From Bowdeniella nasicola (GTDB lineage: Bacteria > Actinomycetota > Actinomycetes > Actinomycetales > Actinomycetaceae), in contig NZ_FNQV01000012.1 of the NCBI RefSeq assembly GCF_900107735.1, positions 1 through 64,000 of the forward strand: a DNA stretch of 64,000 nt, written 5' to 3'. Of this stretch, positions 44,957-53,745 are shown piece after piece (position 1 is the first letter of the stretch; every line of letters begins with the position of its first letter). A model generated the notes under the pieces. That model had not been told where the DNA came from, made no database searches, and saw only the letters and a program-made list of their open reading frames with translations. A program made the translations under genes and the position numbers.

Positions 44957-45293
44957 CGGCGAGCGGGTCCCACAGCGCGCGGGTGAGGTCGACTTTGGTG
45001 GGGTGACGCCAGACGAGAGCGGTGGCTTCGTCGTCGTAATGTGCCAGCGCATCGGTACGAAGCTGGCGTGGCAATGTCCCGTCGGCGCGCACGACGCGCC
45101 ACCAGGGACCGATACCGCCGTAGCGGCTCATGACCTGACCGACGAGGCGCGCGGAGCCGGTGCCGAAGCGGTCCTTGAGGCACTCGGCGATCAGCCCATA
45201 GGTACATACGCGTCCGGCGGGGATCTGATTGACGACGTCTAGGACGCGCTCAGCATGCCCGGGAAGCTCTGGGAAATCCTCGATACTACTCAT
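44949..45293 (-). CDS. Alkyltransferase-like protein (ATL), MGMT family
   Basis: This protein of about 114 residues has the winged-helix DNA-binding domain of O6-alkylguanine alkyltransferases (PAGRVCTYGLIAECL), but the acceptor Cys motif PCHRV reads PWWRV. ATL proteins bind O6-alkylguanine and recruit nucleotide excision repair without transferring the alkyl group. ATG 45293 fits the family; ATG 45305 is possible. Overlap with the Nei-type glycosylase gene suggests coupled expression of two DNA-repair functions. Confidence 0.9.
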   Translation of the reverse strand: MSSIEDFPELPGHAERVLDVVNQIPAGRVCTYGLIAECLKDRFGTGSARLVGQVMSRYGGIGPWWRVVRADGTLPRQLRTDALAHYDDEATALVWRHPTKVDLTRALWDPLADA

Positions 45294-45362
45294 AACTCTC
45301 GCCATCAACGGTATCGGTCGGCACTGGGGCCTGCCAGGGGTGGGGCGTGTGAGAATGGAGCC

Positions 45363-46058
45363 ATGTCTTGCGAACACTGCGATTCCTCCATTCCGCACGA
45401 TCACGACGCGGTCCCCGATGCGATGGCGCGGGCGAAGGCCAACACCAAGATGCTGCTGATGGTGCAAGCCGCGGTGGCCGCCGTGGCGCTCATTGCTTCG
45501 GTGATCTTCCTGCCGCTGTCCTCCTGGCCCATTCCCTTTGGTTGGGGTCTGGCAACGTGGGCGGCGGCGACGGGACTCGGCGCGATTGCCGGGACGTGGG
45601 CTCGCGGCGGCAAGGACATCTCCCGTAATTCCGTGGCGATGCGGGTGCGACTCGTGGCCGGAATCGCGGCTGCGCTCGTGTTAGTTCTGGGAGCGTTGGT
45701 TGCTGCGGCACGCTCGGAAGACGGTCGCTACGTAGGTGGGACCGCCGCGAGCGGCCTTGAGGCCTGGCAGGTCGCCCTCGCGGTTCTCGCGGGCTGGCTA
45801 GTGGGGGCAGCGGTGGCGGCGGCGGTCCAAACCTATGGCTGGCTGCGCGTTGTGGATTCGCCCGGAGATGCGGGAGAACTCGTGCGCGCCGGCATCATGC
45901 ATTCACGCAGCGCGGGCATCGCTCGCCCGCTCCTCGCCTTCCTTGTGCCCGCGCTCATGGTCGCGGTGTGGACGCTGGTGTTTGCCTGGCTTCCGCTGGT
46001 AGTCCTGGTTGCGCTTCCCGCGCAGGCACTCATCGCGATTGCGATGACGCGGCGCTAG
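45363..46058 (+). CDS. Membrane protein with Cys/His-rich N-terminus
   Basis: This 231-residue protein has a short cytosolic N-terminus containing MSCEHCDSSIPHDHD (C-x2-C and H-x-H), which may bind metal. About five or six transmembrane segments follow. I do not recognise the family; transport or signalling roles are open. It is divergent from the ATL gene and convergent with rpiB, with stops overlapping by 4 bases. Confidence 0.7.
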   Translation: MSCEHCDSSIPHDHDAVPDAMARAKANTKMLLMVQAAVAAVALIASVIFLPLSSWPIPFGWGLATWAAATGLGAIAGTWARGGKDISRNSVAMRVRLVAGIAAALVLVLGALVAAARSEDGRYVGGTAASGLEAWQVALAVLAGWLVGAAVAAAVQTYGWLRVVDSPGDAGELVRAGIMHSRSAGIARPLLAFLVPALMVAVWTLVFAWLPLVVLVALPAQALIAIAMTRR

Positions 46059-46507
46059 TTGCGCTCGTCGTCGTAGGCCTGAATCTGATCGATTCGCCGC
46101 TGGTGGCGCTCGTCGCCGCTGAAGGGTTCCGCAATGAAGGCCTCGATGAGCGCGAAGATCTCCTCGGTGGAGTGCTGGCGTGCGCCAACTGAGATCACGT
46201 TCGCATTGTTGTGCTGGCGAGCAAGCACGGCCGTGTCGTGATTCCACACGAGAGCCGCGCGCACGCCGTTGACCTTGTTGGCCGCAATCTGTTCACCGTT
46301 GCCGGACCCGCCAATGACGACGCCGAGGGAGCCCGGGTCGGCGACGACACCGAGACCCGCCTCGATACAAAACGCCGGATAGTCATCCTGCGCATCGTAG
46401 GTGTGCGCGCCATGGTCGATGACCTCGTGACCCAGCGAACGCAAGTGTTCGGCAAGCTCGTTTTTTAGCTCGAATCCGGCATGATCGGTTCCCAGATGAA
46501 TTCGCAT
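46055..46507 (-). CDS. rpiB: Ribose-5-phosphate isomerase B
   Basis: This 150-residue cytosolic enzyme interconverts ribose-5-phosphate and ribulose-5-phosphate. The start MRIHLGTDHAGFELK has the conserved Asp-His phosphate-binding segment, and GVVIGGSGNGEQIAANK holds the actinobacterial active-site region; the Cys of many RpiB proteins is replaced by Ser. An earlier ATG at 46516 (MGDMRIH) is possible. Confidence 0.93.
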   Translation of the reverse strand: MRIHLGTDHAGFELKNELAEHLRSLGHEVIDHGAHTYDAQDDYPAFCIEAGLGVVADPGSLGVVIGGSGNGEQIAANKVNGVRAALVWNHDTAVLARQHNNANVISVGARQHSTEEIFALIEAFIAEPFSGDERHQRRIDQIQAYDDERN

Positions 46508-46573
46508 GTCTCCCATTGTGCCCCACCCCGATTCTCGGCGGTGCCACTCCGCGTGCTCCGTTAGTCTGGGCTC

Positions 46574-48532
46574 ATGACTTCTACCGTGAGAATTCAAGAC
46601 GACCTTTTTGCCGCCCTCAACGGAGACTGGCTGGCTGACCATGTGATTCCCGCTGACCGTGCACGCGACGGAGCGTTCCACCACCTTCGCGACCAGTCGG
46701 AAAAGCAGGTGCGAACCATCATCGAACGCTGCGCCGATGAGAATATTGCAGACGGCAGCGAGGAGGCCGCGAAGATCGGCCGGCTTTACCGCGCGTTCAT
46801 GGATACCGAGGCGATCGAGGCCGCCGGGATCACGCCGCTGGCCGATGTCCTGGAGGTCATCACGGCCGCATCGACGAAGGATGAGCTCGCCGCAGCACTC
46901 GGGCAGCTCTATCCGAGCGGTGGTCCCGCACTCTTCGATATCGGTGTCTTTTCTGACCTGAACAACCCCGAGCGTTATGCCCTGTACTTCGCCCAGGCGG
47001 GCCTCGGGCTGCCTGACGAGTCCTACTACCGCGAAGACGCACACGCTCAGACGCGTGAAGCCTACGTGCGGCACGTGGAAAAGATGGTCGAGCTCGGCAA
47101 ACTCGCCGATGACCCGGCGGCTGCGGCGACGCGCATCATGGCGCTGGAGACCGAGATCGCGCGCGGCCACCGCGACCGCGTCGCCTCGCGCGATATCCAG
47201 AAAATGAACAACCCCACGACCGCCCAAGAGCTTGGCACGATGCTGGACGGTTTCGACTTCGAGGGGTGGCGCCACGCCGCGGGCATTTCCGACGCTCAAC
47301 TCGAGGTCGTCAGCGTTCAGGTCCCGGAATTTATGGAGCATGCCGGCAAGCTCTGGCAGAGTGCAGACCTTGCGGACCTGAAGCTGTGGGCCGCCTGGCA
47401 CGTCCTGCACGCCGCGGCCCCCTACCTCACCTCGGACATCGTCGAGGAGAACTTCGACATGTACGGCCGCACCCTGACGGGGGCGGAAGAACTGCGCGAG
47501 CGTTGGAAGCGCGGGGTCGGCGTGGTCGAAGCCAATCTCGGTGAAGCAGTCGGCAAGCTCTACGTCGCCGAGCACTTCCCGCCGAGCCACAAGGACGCGA
47601 TGGACGAACTCGTCGCGAACCTCATCGAGGCCTACCGCCGCTCGATCACCACGCTTGAGTGGATGACGGAGGAAACCAAGGACAAGGCCCTCGTCAAGCT
47701 CGACGCGTTCACGCCCAAGGTGGGCTACCCGGATCGGTGGCGCGACTATTCTGCGCTGGAGATCCCCGAAGGTGACCTCATCACGGCCGTTCGCAATGGG
47801 AGCCGATTCGAGTTCAACCGGCAGCTCGGTAAGCTTGGCGGCCCGATCGATCGCGATGAATGGCTGATGTCCCCGCAGACCGTGAACGCCTACTACATGC
47901 CGACGATGAACGAGATCGTCTTCCCGGCCGCGATCTTGCAGCCGCCGTTCTTCGACGCCGAGGCAGACGATGCGCAAAACTACGGCGGGATCGGCGCGGT
48001 CATTGGGCACGAAATCGGCCACGGGTTTGATGACCAGGGTTCGCAATTCGATGGCCACGGCCAGGTGTTGAACTGGTGGACGGATGCCGACCGGGAAGAA
48101 TTCGAAAAGCGCACCGCGCTGCTCATCGAGCAGTACGACGCGTTTGTGCCCTCGCAGCTGCCCGACGATAGCCCGCATCACGTCAACGGTGCCCTGACGA
48201 TCGGTGAGAACATCGGGGATCTCGGAGGCCTTTCGATCGGGCTGAAGGCCTACGAAATCGCACTGGAAAAGCAGGGTAAGACGCTCGCCGAGGCGCCCGA
48301 GATCGACGGTCTTTCCGGCCTGCAGCGCATCTTCTACTCGTGGGCACACATCTGGCGGGAGAAGGCGCGCGACGCCGAGATCATCCGCCTGCTGACGATC
48401 GACCCGCACTCACCCGCGGAGTTCCGCTGCAACGGCGTGCCGCGCAACATGGACGCCTTCTATGAGGCCTTCGATGTACGCGAGGGCGACGGCATGTGGC
48501 TCGATCCGGACAAGCGGGTAGAGATTTGGTAG
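46574..48532 (+). CDS. pepO: M13 family zinc metallopeptidase (neprilysin-like)
   Basis: This 652-residue peptidase has the M13 landmarks NAYYMPTMNEIVFPAAILQPPFF, the zinc site VIGHEIGHGFDD, and GENIGDLGGLSIGL with the third ligand Glu. No signal peptide is seen, so it would act in the cytosol, as PepO does in related bacteria, degrading oligopeptides. Its final Trp codon and stop overlap the TTG of a tiny membrane ORF. It is divergent from rpiB. Confidence 0.93.
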   Translation: MTSTVRIQDDLFAALNGDWLADHVIPADRARDGAFHHLRDQSEKQVRTIIERCADENIADGSEEAAKIGRLYRAFMDTEAIEAAGITPLADVLEVITAASTKDELAAALGQLYPSGGPALFDIGVFSDLNNPERYALYFAQAGLGLPDESYYREDAHAQTREAYVRHVEKMVELGKLADDPAAAATRIMALETEIARGHRDRVASRDIQKMNNPTTAQELGTMLDGFDFEGWRHAAGISDAQLEVVSVQVPEFMEHAGKLWQSADLADLKLWAAWHVLHAAAPYLTSDIVEENFDMYGRTLTGAEELRERWKRGVGVVEANLGEAVGKLYVAEHFPPSHKDAMDELVANLIEAYRRSITTLEWMTEETKDKALVKLDAFTPKVGYPDRWRDYSALEIPEGDLITAVRNGSRFEFNRQLGKLGGPIDRDEWLMSPQTVNAYYMPTMNEIVFPAAILQPPFFDAEADDAQNYGGIGAVIGHEIGHGFDDQGSQFDGHGQVLNWWTDADREEFEKRTALLIEQYDAFVPSQLPDDSPHHVNGALTIGENIGDLGGLSIGLKAYEIALEKQGKTLAEAPEIDGLSGLQRIFYSWAHIWREKARDAEIIRLLTIDPHSPAEFRCNGVPRNMDAFYEAFDVREGDGMWLDPDKRVEIW

Positions 48533-48615
48533 CGTCCCTCTTCCCGGTTCTCGCGATTGTCGGCATTCTCGCCCTCGTGGGGATCGTGATTGCGCTGATC
48601 AAGACGTCAGAGTAG
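48526..48615 (+). CDS. 29-residue single-span membrane peptide
   Basis: Between the M13 gene and the alpha/beta hydrolase, the frame from TTG 48526 encodes MVASLFPVLAIVGILALVGI then VIALIKTSE, a single hydrophobic helix of about 20 residues with a short polar tail. It overlaps the M13 stop by 7 bases and ends 3 bases before the hydrolase ATG. Such positioning and composition suggest a real small membrane protein rather than random sequence. Its function is unknown; the TTG start lowers confidence. Confidence 0.6.
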   Translation: MVASLFPVLAIVGILALVGIVIALIKTSE

Positions 48616-48618
48616 GTC

Positions 48619-49314
48619 ATGCGCCTCATCGCGCTGCACGGCTCGATGTCGTCCGCCGCCCAGTGGCGGGGCTATGCCCCGCTGCTGGGCGGTGTCGATG
48701 TCGTCTCCCCCGACCTTCCGGGACACGGCAACCGGCTTGCCGAGCGGTTCACGATCCCGCGCGTTGCCGAAACTATCGAGGAGGCGAGCGCAGGGGCGGA
48801 TGAGTTCGTCCTTGCCGGACACTCGCTCGGCGGCTATCTCGCGTTCGGGTATGCGGCGACCCATCCGGAGCGCGTGGCCGGGCTCATCTTACTGGGAGCC
48901 TCGGCCGAGCCCACGGGAGCATTGGCCGCTACCTATGGGGCATTTGCGTGGGCGGTCGAGCGAGCGCCGCGCCGCGTTTTTACCAACGCCCGCAACAGTC
49001 TCGCCCGTCGGATGGGAATGGCGGACGACCTGCTCGTACCGCCCGAAGCCTACGACGACCTCGGGTACATCTGGGCGAGCGTGCAGCGTGCATGCCCCTT
49101 ACGGCTATTAGGCCAGGTCCGCTGTCCGGTCGTGATCATCAACGGCCAATTTGATCAGATGCGCCTGCACGAACGCCGGGCCGCTCGCCTCGCATCGGAT
49201 GCGCCCGTGCGGATCATTAGGGGTGCCAGCCACCTCGGGCCCATCACTCACCGCGCGGCCGTCGCACGCGAGATACAGCAATTTCTGGCGCAGCACGGCC
49301 TGACTAGCGGCTAG
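48619..49314 (+). CDS. Alpha/beta-fold hydrolase
   Basis: This 231-residue hydrolase starts directly with the oxyanion-hole segment LIALHGSMSS. It has the nucleophile elbow GHSLGGYLAFG (Ser about residue 76) and a late His in GASHLGPITHR. The Asp acid is in NGQFDQM. The substrate is unknown; esters or lactones are typical. The ATG at 48619 follows the tiny membrane ORF by 3 bases, and the stop is convergent with the DsbA-like gene with a 4-base overlap. Confidence 0.88.
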   Translation: MRLIALHGSMSSAAQWRGYAPLLGGVDVVSPDLPGHGNRLAERFTIPRVAETIEEASAGADEFVLAGHSLGGYLAFGYAATHPERVAGLILLGASAEPTGALAATYGAFAWAVERAPRRVFTNARNSLARRMGMADDLLVPPEAYDDLGYIWASVQRACPLRLLGQVRCPVVIINGQFDQMRLHERRAARLASDAPVRIIRGASHLGPITHRAAVAREIQQFLAQHGLTSG

Positions 49315-49913
49315 TCGAAAATCGGCCCCACGTCGCGTGAGCGCTTGAGTTCGAAGAAGCCGGGAACGGAAGCTACGGCGACGCAACCGTCCCAGAGCTT
49401 GAGCGCGTCCTCGCCCTTAGGCGCGGGCGAGACGACCGGGCCGAAGAATGCCACCCCATCAATCGCGATCACGGGGACGCCGACGTCATCGCCGACGAGG
49501 TCGAGCGCGCGCTGGGTCGATTCGCGCATGCCGGGATCGAAGTCCTCCGTCTGAGCGGCATCGGCAAGCTCTGCCGGCAGGCCCACCTCGGCGAGCGATT
49601 CGGAGATAATCGCCTCGGTATCGGTGCGGCCCTCGACGTGGATCCGTGTGCCGAGCGCATCGTAGAGCGGCTTAACGTATTCCTGGCCCTGGCTCTGTGC
49701 GACGGCAGCGATAAGACGGGACGTCACCCAGGTCTTATCAATCATCTCGCGGTAGCCCGGATCGAGCTCCCGGCCCTCGTTCAAGACCGCGAGCGCCAGC
49801 AGGTTCCAGGAGACATCGAGGTTGCGCGCCTCGGCAACCTCACCCATCCAGCGCGACGTCATCCAGGCCCACGGGCAGGTCGGATCAAACCAGAATTCAA
49901 CGTTGGTGCTCAT
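49311..49913 (-). CDS. Mycothiol-dependent nitroreductase-like DsbA/FrnE protein (Rv2466c type)
   Basis: This 200-residue thioredoxin-fold protein has the segment FWFDPTCPWAWMTSRWM at its N-terminus and GVAFFGPVVSPAPKGEDALKLW near its end, matching the Rv2466c family, which uses mycothiol. The active site is C-P-W-A, so the second, resolving Cys is missing and only the nucleophilic Cys remains. Start ATG 49913 is used; a GTG at 49922 would add three residues. Confidence 0.88.
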   Translation of the reverse strand: MSTNVEFWFDPTCPWAWMTSRWMGEVAEARNLDVSWNLLALAVLNEGRELDPGYREMIDKTWVTSRLIAAVAQSQGQEYVKPLYDALGTRIHVEGRTDTEAIISESLAEVGLPAELADAAQTEDFDPGMRESTQRALDLVGDDVGVPVIAIDGVAFFGPVVSPAPKGEDALKLWDGCVAVASVPGFFELKRSRDVGPIFD

Positions 49914-49996
49914 ACCCTTCACTGTATTGGGTGGACCGAGATAGCGCAGGGTGGAAAGATCGAACCGATACCGCCCCCGGCCGCCGAAGGAGCACC

Positions 49997-52531
49997 ATGC
50001 CCGGCAAGAACCTCACCCGCCTCGAAGCGATCGAACGCGCCAGAACCGTCACCGACGTCGAGTCCTACGACGTGAACCTCGACCTCACCCGCGGCGACGA
50101 GACGTTTGGCTCTACGACGACGATCGTCTTTAACGCCGAGGCCGGAGCCGCCACCTTCATCGACCTCATCGCCGATAGCGTCGAGCGGATCGAGCTCAAC
50201 GGCGAGCAGGTCGATCCCGCAGCATTTGCCGATCACCGCATCCAGCTCACGGGGCTGGCCGCCCACAACGAACTGACGATTGCGGCCGTCTGCCGCTACA
50301 CCAACACCGGCGAAGGCATGCACCGCTTCGTCGATCCGGAAGACGGCGAGGCCTACCTCTACACCCAGTTCGAGGTACCCGATGCCCGCCGCGTCTACGC
50401 CTGCTTCGAGCAGCCCGACCTGAAGGCCGCCTTCACCTTCCACATCACGGCCCCCGAGCATTGGGTCGTGGTCTCCAATGAGCCGGCGTCGGTCAGTGAG
50501 GTGGCCGGCGCCAAGCGCTGGGACTTTGCAGCCACTCCCCCGATTTCGACCTATATCACCGCGATCGTGGCAGGCCCCTACCACGAGGTGCGCAGCGAGC
50601 TGACGAGCAGCGATGGCCGCACGATCCCGCTCGGCCTGTACTGCCGCGCCTCCCTCGCGGAGCATCTGGACGCCGAGGAGATCTTCGACATCACGCGTCG
50701 CGGCTTTGAATTCTACGAGCGCGAGTTCGCCCGCCCCTACCCGTTCACGAAGTACGACCAGCTCTTCGTGCCCGAATACAACGCGGGCGCGATGGAAAAT
50801 GCGGGCTGCGTGACCTTCCGCGATCAGTACATCTTCTCCTCCAAGCCCACCGAGTACATGATCGAGCGCCGCGTCGTGACGATCCTGCACGAGCTCGCCC
50901 ACATGTGGTTCGGCGACCTCGTGACGATGAAGTGGTGGAACGACCTGTGGCTGAATGAGTCCTTCGCCGAGTTCATGTGCACGCTCGCGACGGCCGAGGC
51001 CACCCGCTGGGATCACGCCTGGACCACCTTCGCGGCCGTCGAAAAGGCCTGGGCCTACAACCAGGATCAGCTGCCCTCCACGCATCCCATCGTCGCCGAA
51101 ATCAACGACTTGGAAGACGTCGAGGTCAACTTCGACGGCATCACCTACGCCAAGGGCGCCGCCGTGCTGCGTTCCCTCGTCGCCTACGTCGGGCGCGAGC
51201 CCTTCTTTACCGGCGTGACGAACTACTTCGACAAACACGAGTGGTCCAACACGACGCTCGCCGATTTCCTCACCGAACTCGAGGCCGCCTCCGGCCGCGA
51301 TCTTGACGCCTGGTCCAAGGTGTGGCTCGAAGAAGAGGGCCTGACGATCCTGCGCCCTGAACTTCAGATCGACGACGACGGCATCATCCGCTCCGCCGCG
51401 ATCATCCAGGAATCGTTCAAGGGCTCCTCCATGCGCCCCCACCGCGTCACGGTCGGCGGCTACGAGGTGATCGACGGCATCCTCACCCGCACCTACCGCG
51501 ACGAGCTCGACGTCGACGGGGAGCGCACCGAACTGCCCGAGCTTGTCGGCCAGCGGGCCGGCGCGATGCTGCTCGTCAACGACGAGGACCTCGCCTACGC
51601 CAAGATCCGGATGAGCGAGGCCTCCCTTGCGAGTGCCACGACCTACATCGACACCATGGCCGACTCACTCGCCCTCGCCGTCCTGCTCGGCTGCGCGTGG
51701 GACATGACGCGCGACGCCGAGATGAGCGGCGCCCAGTTCGTGGCCCTCGCCTCCCGCGCCCTGTCGGCCCCCGGCATGGTGCCCTCGGTACGGCACTCGC
51801 TGCTCAACCAGCTCGCCACCGCCGCCGAGCGCTTCACCGCGCCCGAGGGGCGAGCCCAGGTCATCGAGTCCTACGCCGAGACACTGCGCGACCTGCTCGC
51901 CGACGCCAAGCCGGGCAGCGATGAGCAGCTGCTCTACGCCCAGCACTACGCGAGGTTCGCCACGACCACGGACCAGCTCGCCTACCTGCGCGGCATCGCG
52001 GGCGGCGCCATTGAGGGCCTCACGCTCGATGACGCATTGAACTGGAAACTGCTGCAGGGCCTCGTCGCTGCCGGTGCGGCTGGCGAGAGCGAGATCGTCG
52101 CCCAGTTGGAATCCGACCCGTCGCTGACCGGGCGGGAAGAGGCCGCCTTCGCGCGCGCCGCCATCCCGACGGCGGGCGCCAAACAGGCAGCCTTCGATGC
52201 CGCGCTGGGCGATGAGTCCCTGTCCAACGACGCGCTGCTGTCAACGATGCGGGGCATGTTCGCCCGCGCCTGGCAGCGCCCCGAGCTCCTCACCGGCTTC
52301 ACGCCGCGCTACTTTGACGAGCTCGAGCGGATCTGGCGCGAGCGTTCCGGCCACATCGCGCAGATGCTCGTCGGCTGGCTCTATCCGACGGAGCTGGCGG
52401 GTCTGAGCGATATCGCTGATCAGACCCGAGCCTGGCTCGAAGCGCACGAGGACGCGCCCGCCGCGCTGCGCCGCCTCGTCTCCGAGCAGCTCGACGGCGT
52501 CGAGCGCGCCGAGCGGATCCAGCAGATCTAG
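49997..52531 (+). CDS. pepN: Aminopeptidase N (M1 family)
   Basis: This 844-residue zinc aminopeptidase has the exopeptidase motif GAMENAGCVTF, the zinc site LHELAHMWFGDLV, and the third ligand Glu in WLNESFAEF. A C-terminal ERAP-like helical domain follows. It removes N-terminal residues from peptides in the cytosol. The ATG at 49997 follows GAAGGAG; the longer frame to 49931 has no homology. It is followed by a strong bidirectional stem-loop. Confidence 0.96.
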   Translation: MPGKNLTRLEAIERARTVTDVESYDVNLDLTRGDETFGSTTTIVFNAEAGAATFIDLIADSVERIELNGEQVDPAAFADHRIQLTGLAAHNELTIAAVCRYTNTGEGMHRFVDPEDGEAYLYTQFEVPDARRVYACFEQPDLKAAFTFHITAPEHWVVVSNEPASVSEVAGAKRWDFAATPPISTYITAIVAGPYHEVRSELTSSDGRTIPLGLYCRASLAEHLDAEEIFDITRRGFEFYEREFARPYPFTKYDQLFVPEYNAGAMENAGCVTFRDQYIFSSKPTEYMIERRVVTILHELAHMWFGDLVTMKWWNDLWLNESFAEFMCTLATAEATRWDHAWTTFAAVEKAWAYNQDQLPSTHPIVAEINDLEDVEVNFDGITYAKGAAVLRSLVAYVGREPFFTGVTNYFDKHEWSNTTLADFLTELEAASGRDLDAWSKVWLEEEGLTILRPELQIDDDGIIRSAAIIQESFKGSSMRPHRVTVGGYEVIDGILTRTYRDELDVDGERTELPELVGQRAGAMLLVNDEDLAYAKIRMSEASLASATTYIDTMADSLALAVLLGCAWDMTRDAEMSGAQFVALASRALSAPGMVPSVRHSLLNQLATAAERFTAPEGRAQVIESYAETLRDLLADAKPGSDEQLLYAQHYARFATTTDQLAYLRGIAGGAIEGLTLDDALNWKLLQGLVAAGAAGESEIVAQLESDPSLTGREEAAFARAAIPTAGAKQAAFDAALGDESLSNDALLSTMRGMFARAWQRPELLTGFTPRYFDELERIWRERSGHIAQMLVGWLYPTELAGLSDIADQTRAWLEAHEDAPAALRRLVSEQLDGVERAERIQQI

Positions 52532-52541
52532 CCCAGATGCC

Positions 52542-52577
52542 AAGGGGCCCGGCCAGCACGCGCTGCCCGGGCCCCTT
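52542..52577. terminator. Bidirectional terminator stem-loop between pepN and the metF/metE scar
   Basis: AAGGGGCCCGG and CCGGGCCCCTT are 11-base perfect complements with a 14-base loop, lying 11 bases after the pepN stop and 12 bases before the end of the pseudogene. Confidence 0.75.
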
Positions 52578-52588
52578 AGGTATTTGAT

Positions 52589-53368
52589 CTACGAGCTCAC
52601 CTCGTCGCGTACCTCCGCGGCTGCCGCCACCAGGTTCCTGAGCGTCGCGATCGTCTCGGGATAGGCGCGCGTCTTCAGCCCGCAGTCGGGGTTCACCCAC
52701 AGTTGGCGCGGGTCCAAGGCCGCGGTGGCAGCGCGCAACAGCGCGACCTCCTCCTCGAGCGTCGGAATGCGCGGGGAGTGAATATCCCAGATCCCCGCTG
52801 GCGCGAAAAACCGTGGTCGGCGACCGCCGGCAAGATATCCATCTTCGAGCGAGACGCCTCGATCGAGGTGACATCGGCGTCGAGGTTGTCGATGGCGTCC
52901 ACGACGACCGCGAACTCCGAGTAACACAGGTGGGTATGGACCTGAGTGGTCGGCAAGACTCCGCTCGTCGCCAGGCGGGCGAGCGATAATCCCCCGGGGG
53001 CTGACACCCAGCGGGTCTGGCCACGAGGTGGGGTCGCCGCGCAGCGCCAAGAAATCTCGGGCGCCTTCGGCGATGAGCTCCGAAATCAGTCGGTCCAATT
53101 GCTGCCGGTTTCGCCCAACACACGTGAGATGAGCTAGGCCGGGTCGACCGGTGCGCTGGAGCACCTGGCGCAATACCGTGCGACTGAGTTCTTGGGAACT
53201 ACCGGATGCACCGAAAGTCACCGACACATACTCGGGGCGTGAGTTCAGGAGCTTGACGATTCCTGCCCAGGGGGCGGAATGCGGATCTGGTACCCGCGGT
53301 GGGAACAGTTCGTAAGAGATCACCGGGCTCGTTCTGCCCGATCTGCGGTACACGTCGGTGAGCGTCAC
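52589..53368 (-). pseudogene. metF-metE fusion remnant left by an internal deletion
   Basis: From the GTG at 53368 the frame encodes the N-terminus of methylenetetrahydrofolate reductase (MetF: VISYELFPPR, VSVTFGASGS, DFLALRGDP) for about 125 residues. It then jumps to the C-terminal part of cobalamin-independent methionine synthase (MetE). That part is split between two frames. About 53000-52800 reads TTQVHTHLCYSEF and VTSIEASRSKMDIL in one frame. About 52800-52590 reads GIWDIHSPRIPTLEEEVALL and LWVNPDCGLKTRAYPET in the other. So the MetF C-terminus, most of MetE, and the frame between the MetE pieces are lost. Neither enzyme can be made. Confidence 0.9.
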
Positions 53369-53745
53369 GGCTGAACCCTCACTCGCAGCGTGCCCCCGCA
53401 GAGGCGGCAGTCGTCGGCCGGTGCCTCCGCTTCCTCGGCGATGAGGTACGGGCGAAAGATGCCGGGTCAGATGGGTATAGGGGTGCTATGGCAAGAGCGG
53501 TAGTCATGGTGGTGTTCCTGCAAGGACGGTTCGGGCCGGGTCCAGGGTTGGGCTCTGACGGGCACGCGGACTTCCGAATGTGTGCGCAGGAGAAAGGTCA
53601 AGAGGACCGAGGCGCGCTGACGTGCTCGTCAGCCAAACATTCGCAGGAACACGAATGCAGTATAAATGGGCGCGACCGCGAGCTGAAAGACGCGTCCACA
53701 TCGTTGACAACGTGGCGCGCGTTAAGGAATATTGCTCGATTCAGG
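53369..53745 (-). promoter_or_regulatory. Leader region upstream of the metF remnant, with two hairpins
   Basis: No gene is supported in this 377-base gap. On the minus strand a promoter-like -10 TATACT (53659-53664) is followed by two perfect hairpins, CATTCG/CGAATG (53638-53657) and GCTGACG/CGTCAGC (53616-53633). An ORF of about 42 codons (ATG 53499) follows with no family. A short open frame with C-x2-C ending at the metF GTG (RPYLIAEEAEAP, then CRLCGGT) may be the tail of a lost upstream gene. I see no match to a known SAM or cobalamin riboswitch. Confidence 0.45.

Noticed and set aside
46055-48409. A 784-residue open frame on the minus strand opposite the M13 peptidase
   Set aside because: It is the antisense shadow of pepO in GC-rich DNA, merged with rpiB at its end. 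Only the last 150 residues (RpiB) are real.
49919-51442. A 507-residue open frame opposite pepN
   Set aside because: It mirrors the codon pattern of pepN; the M1 zinc and GAMEN motifs on the plus strand decide the coding strand.
53600-53670. SAM or cobalamin riboswitch upstream of metF
   Set aside because: Two hairpins are present, but none of the conserved core sequences of those riboswitches can be found.
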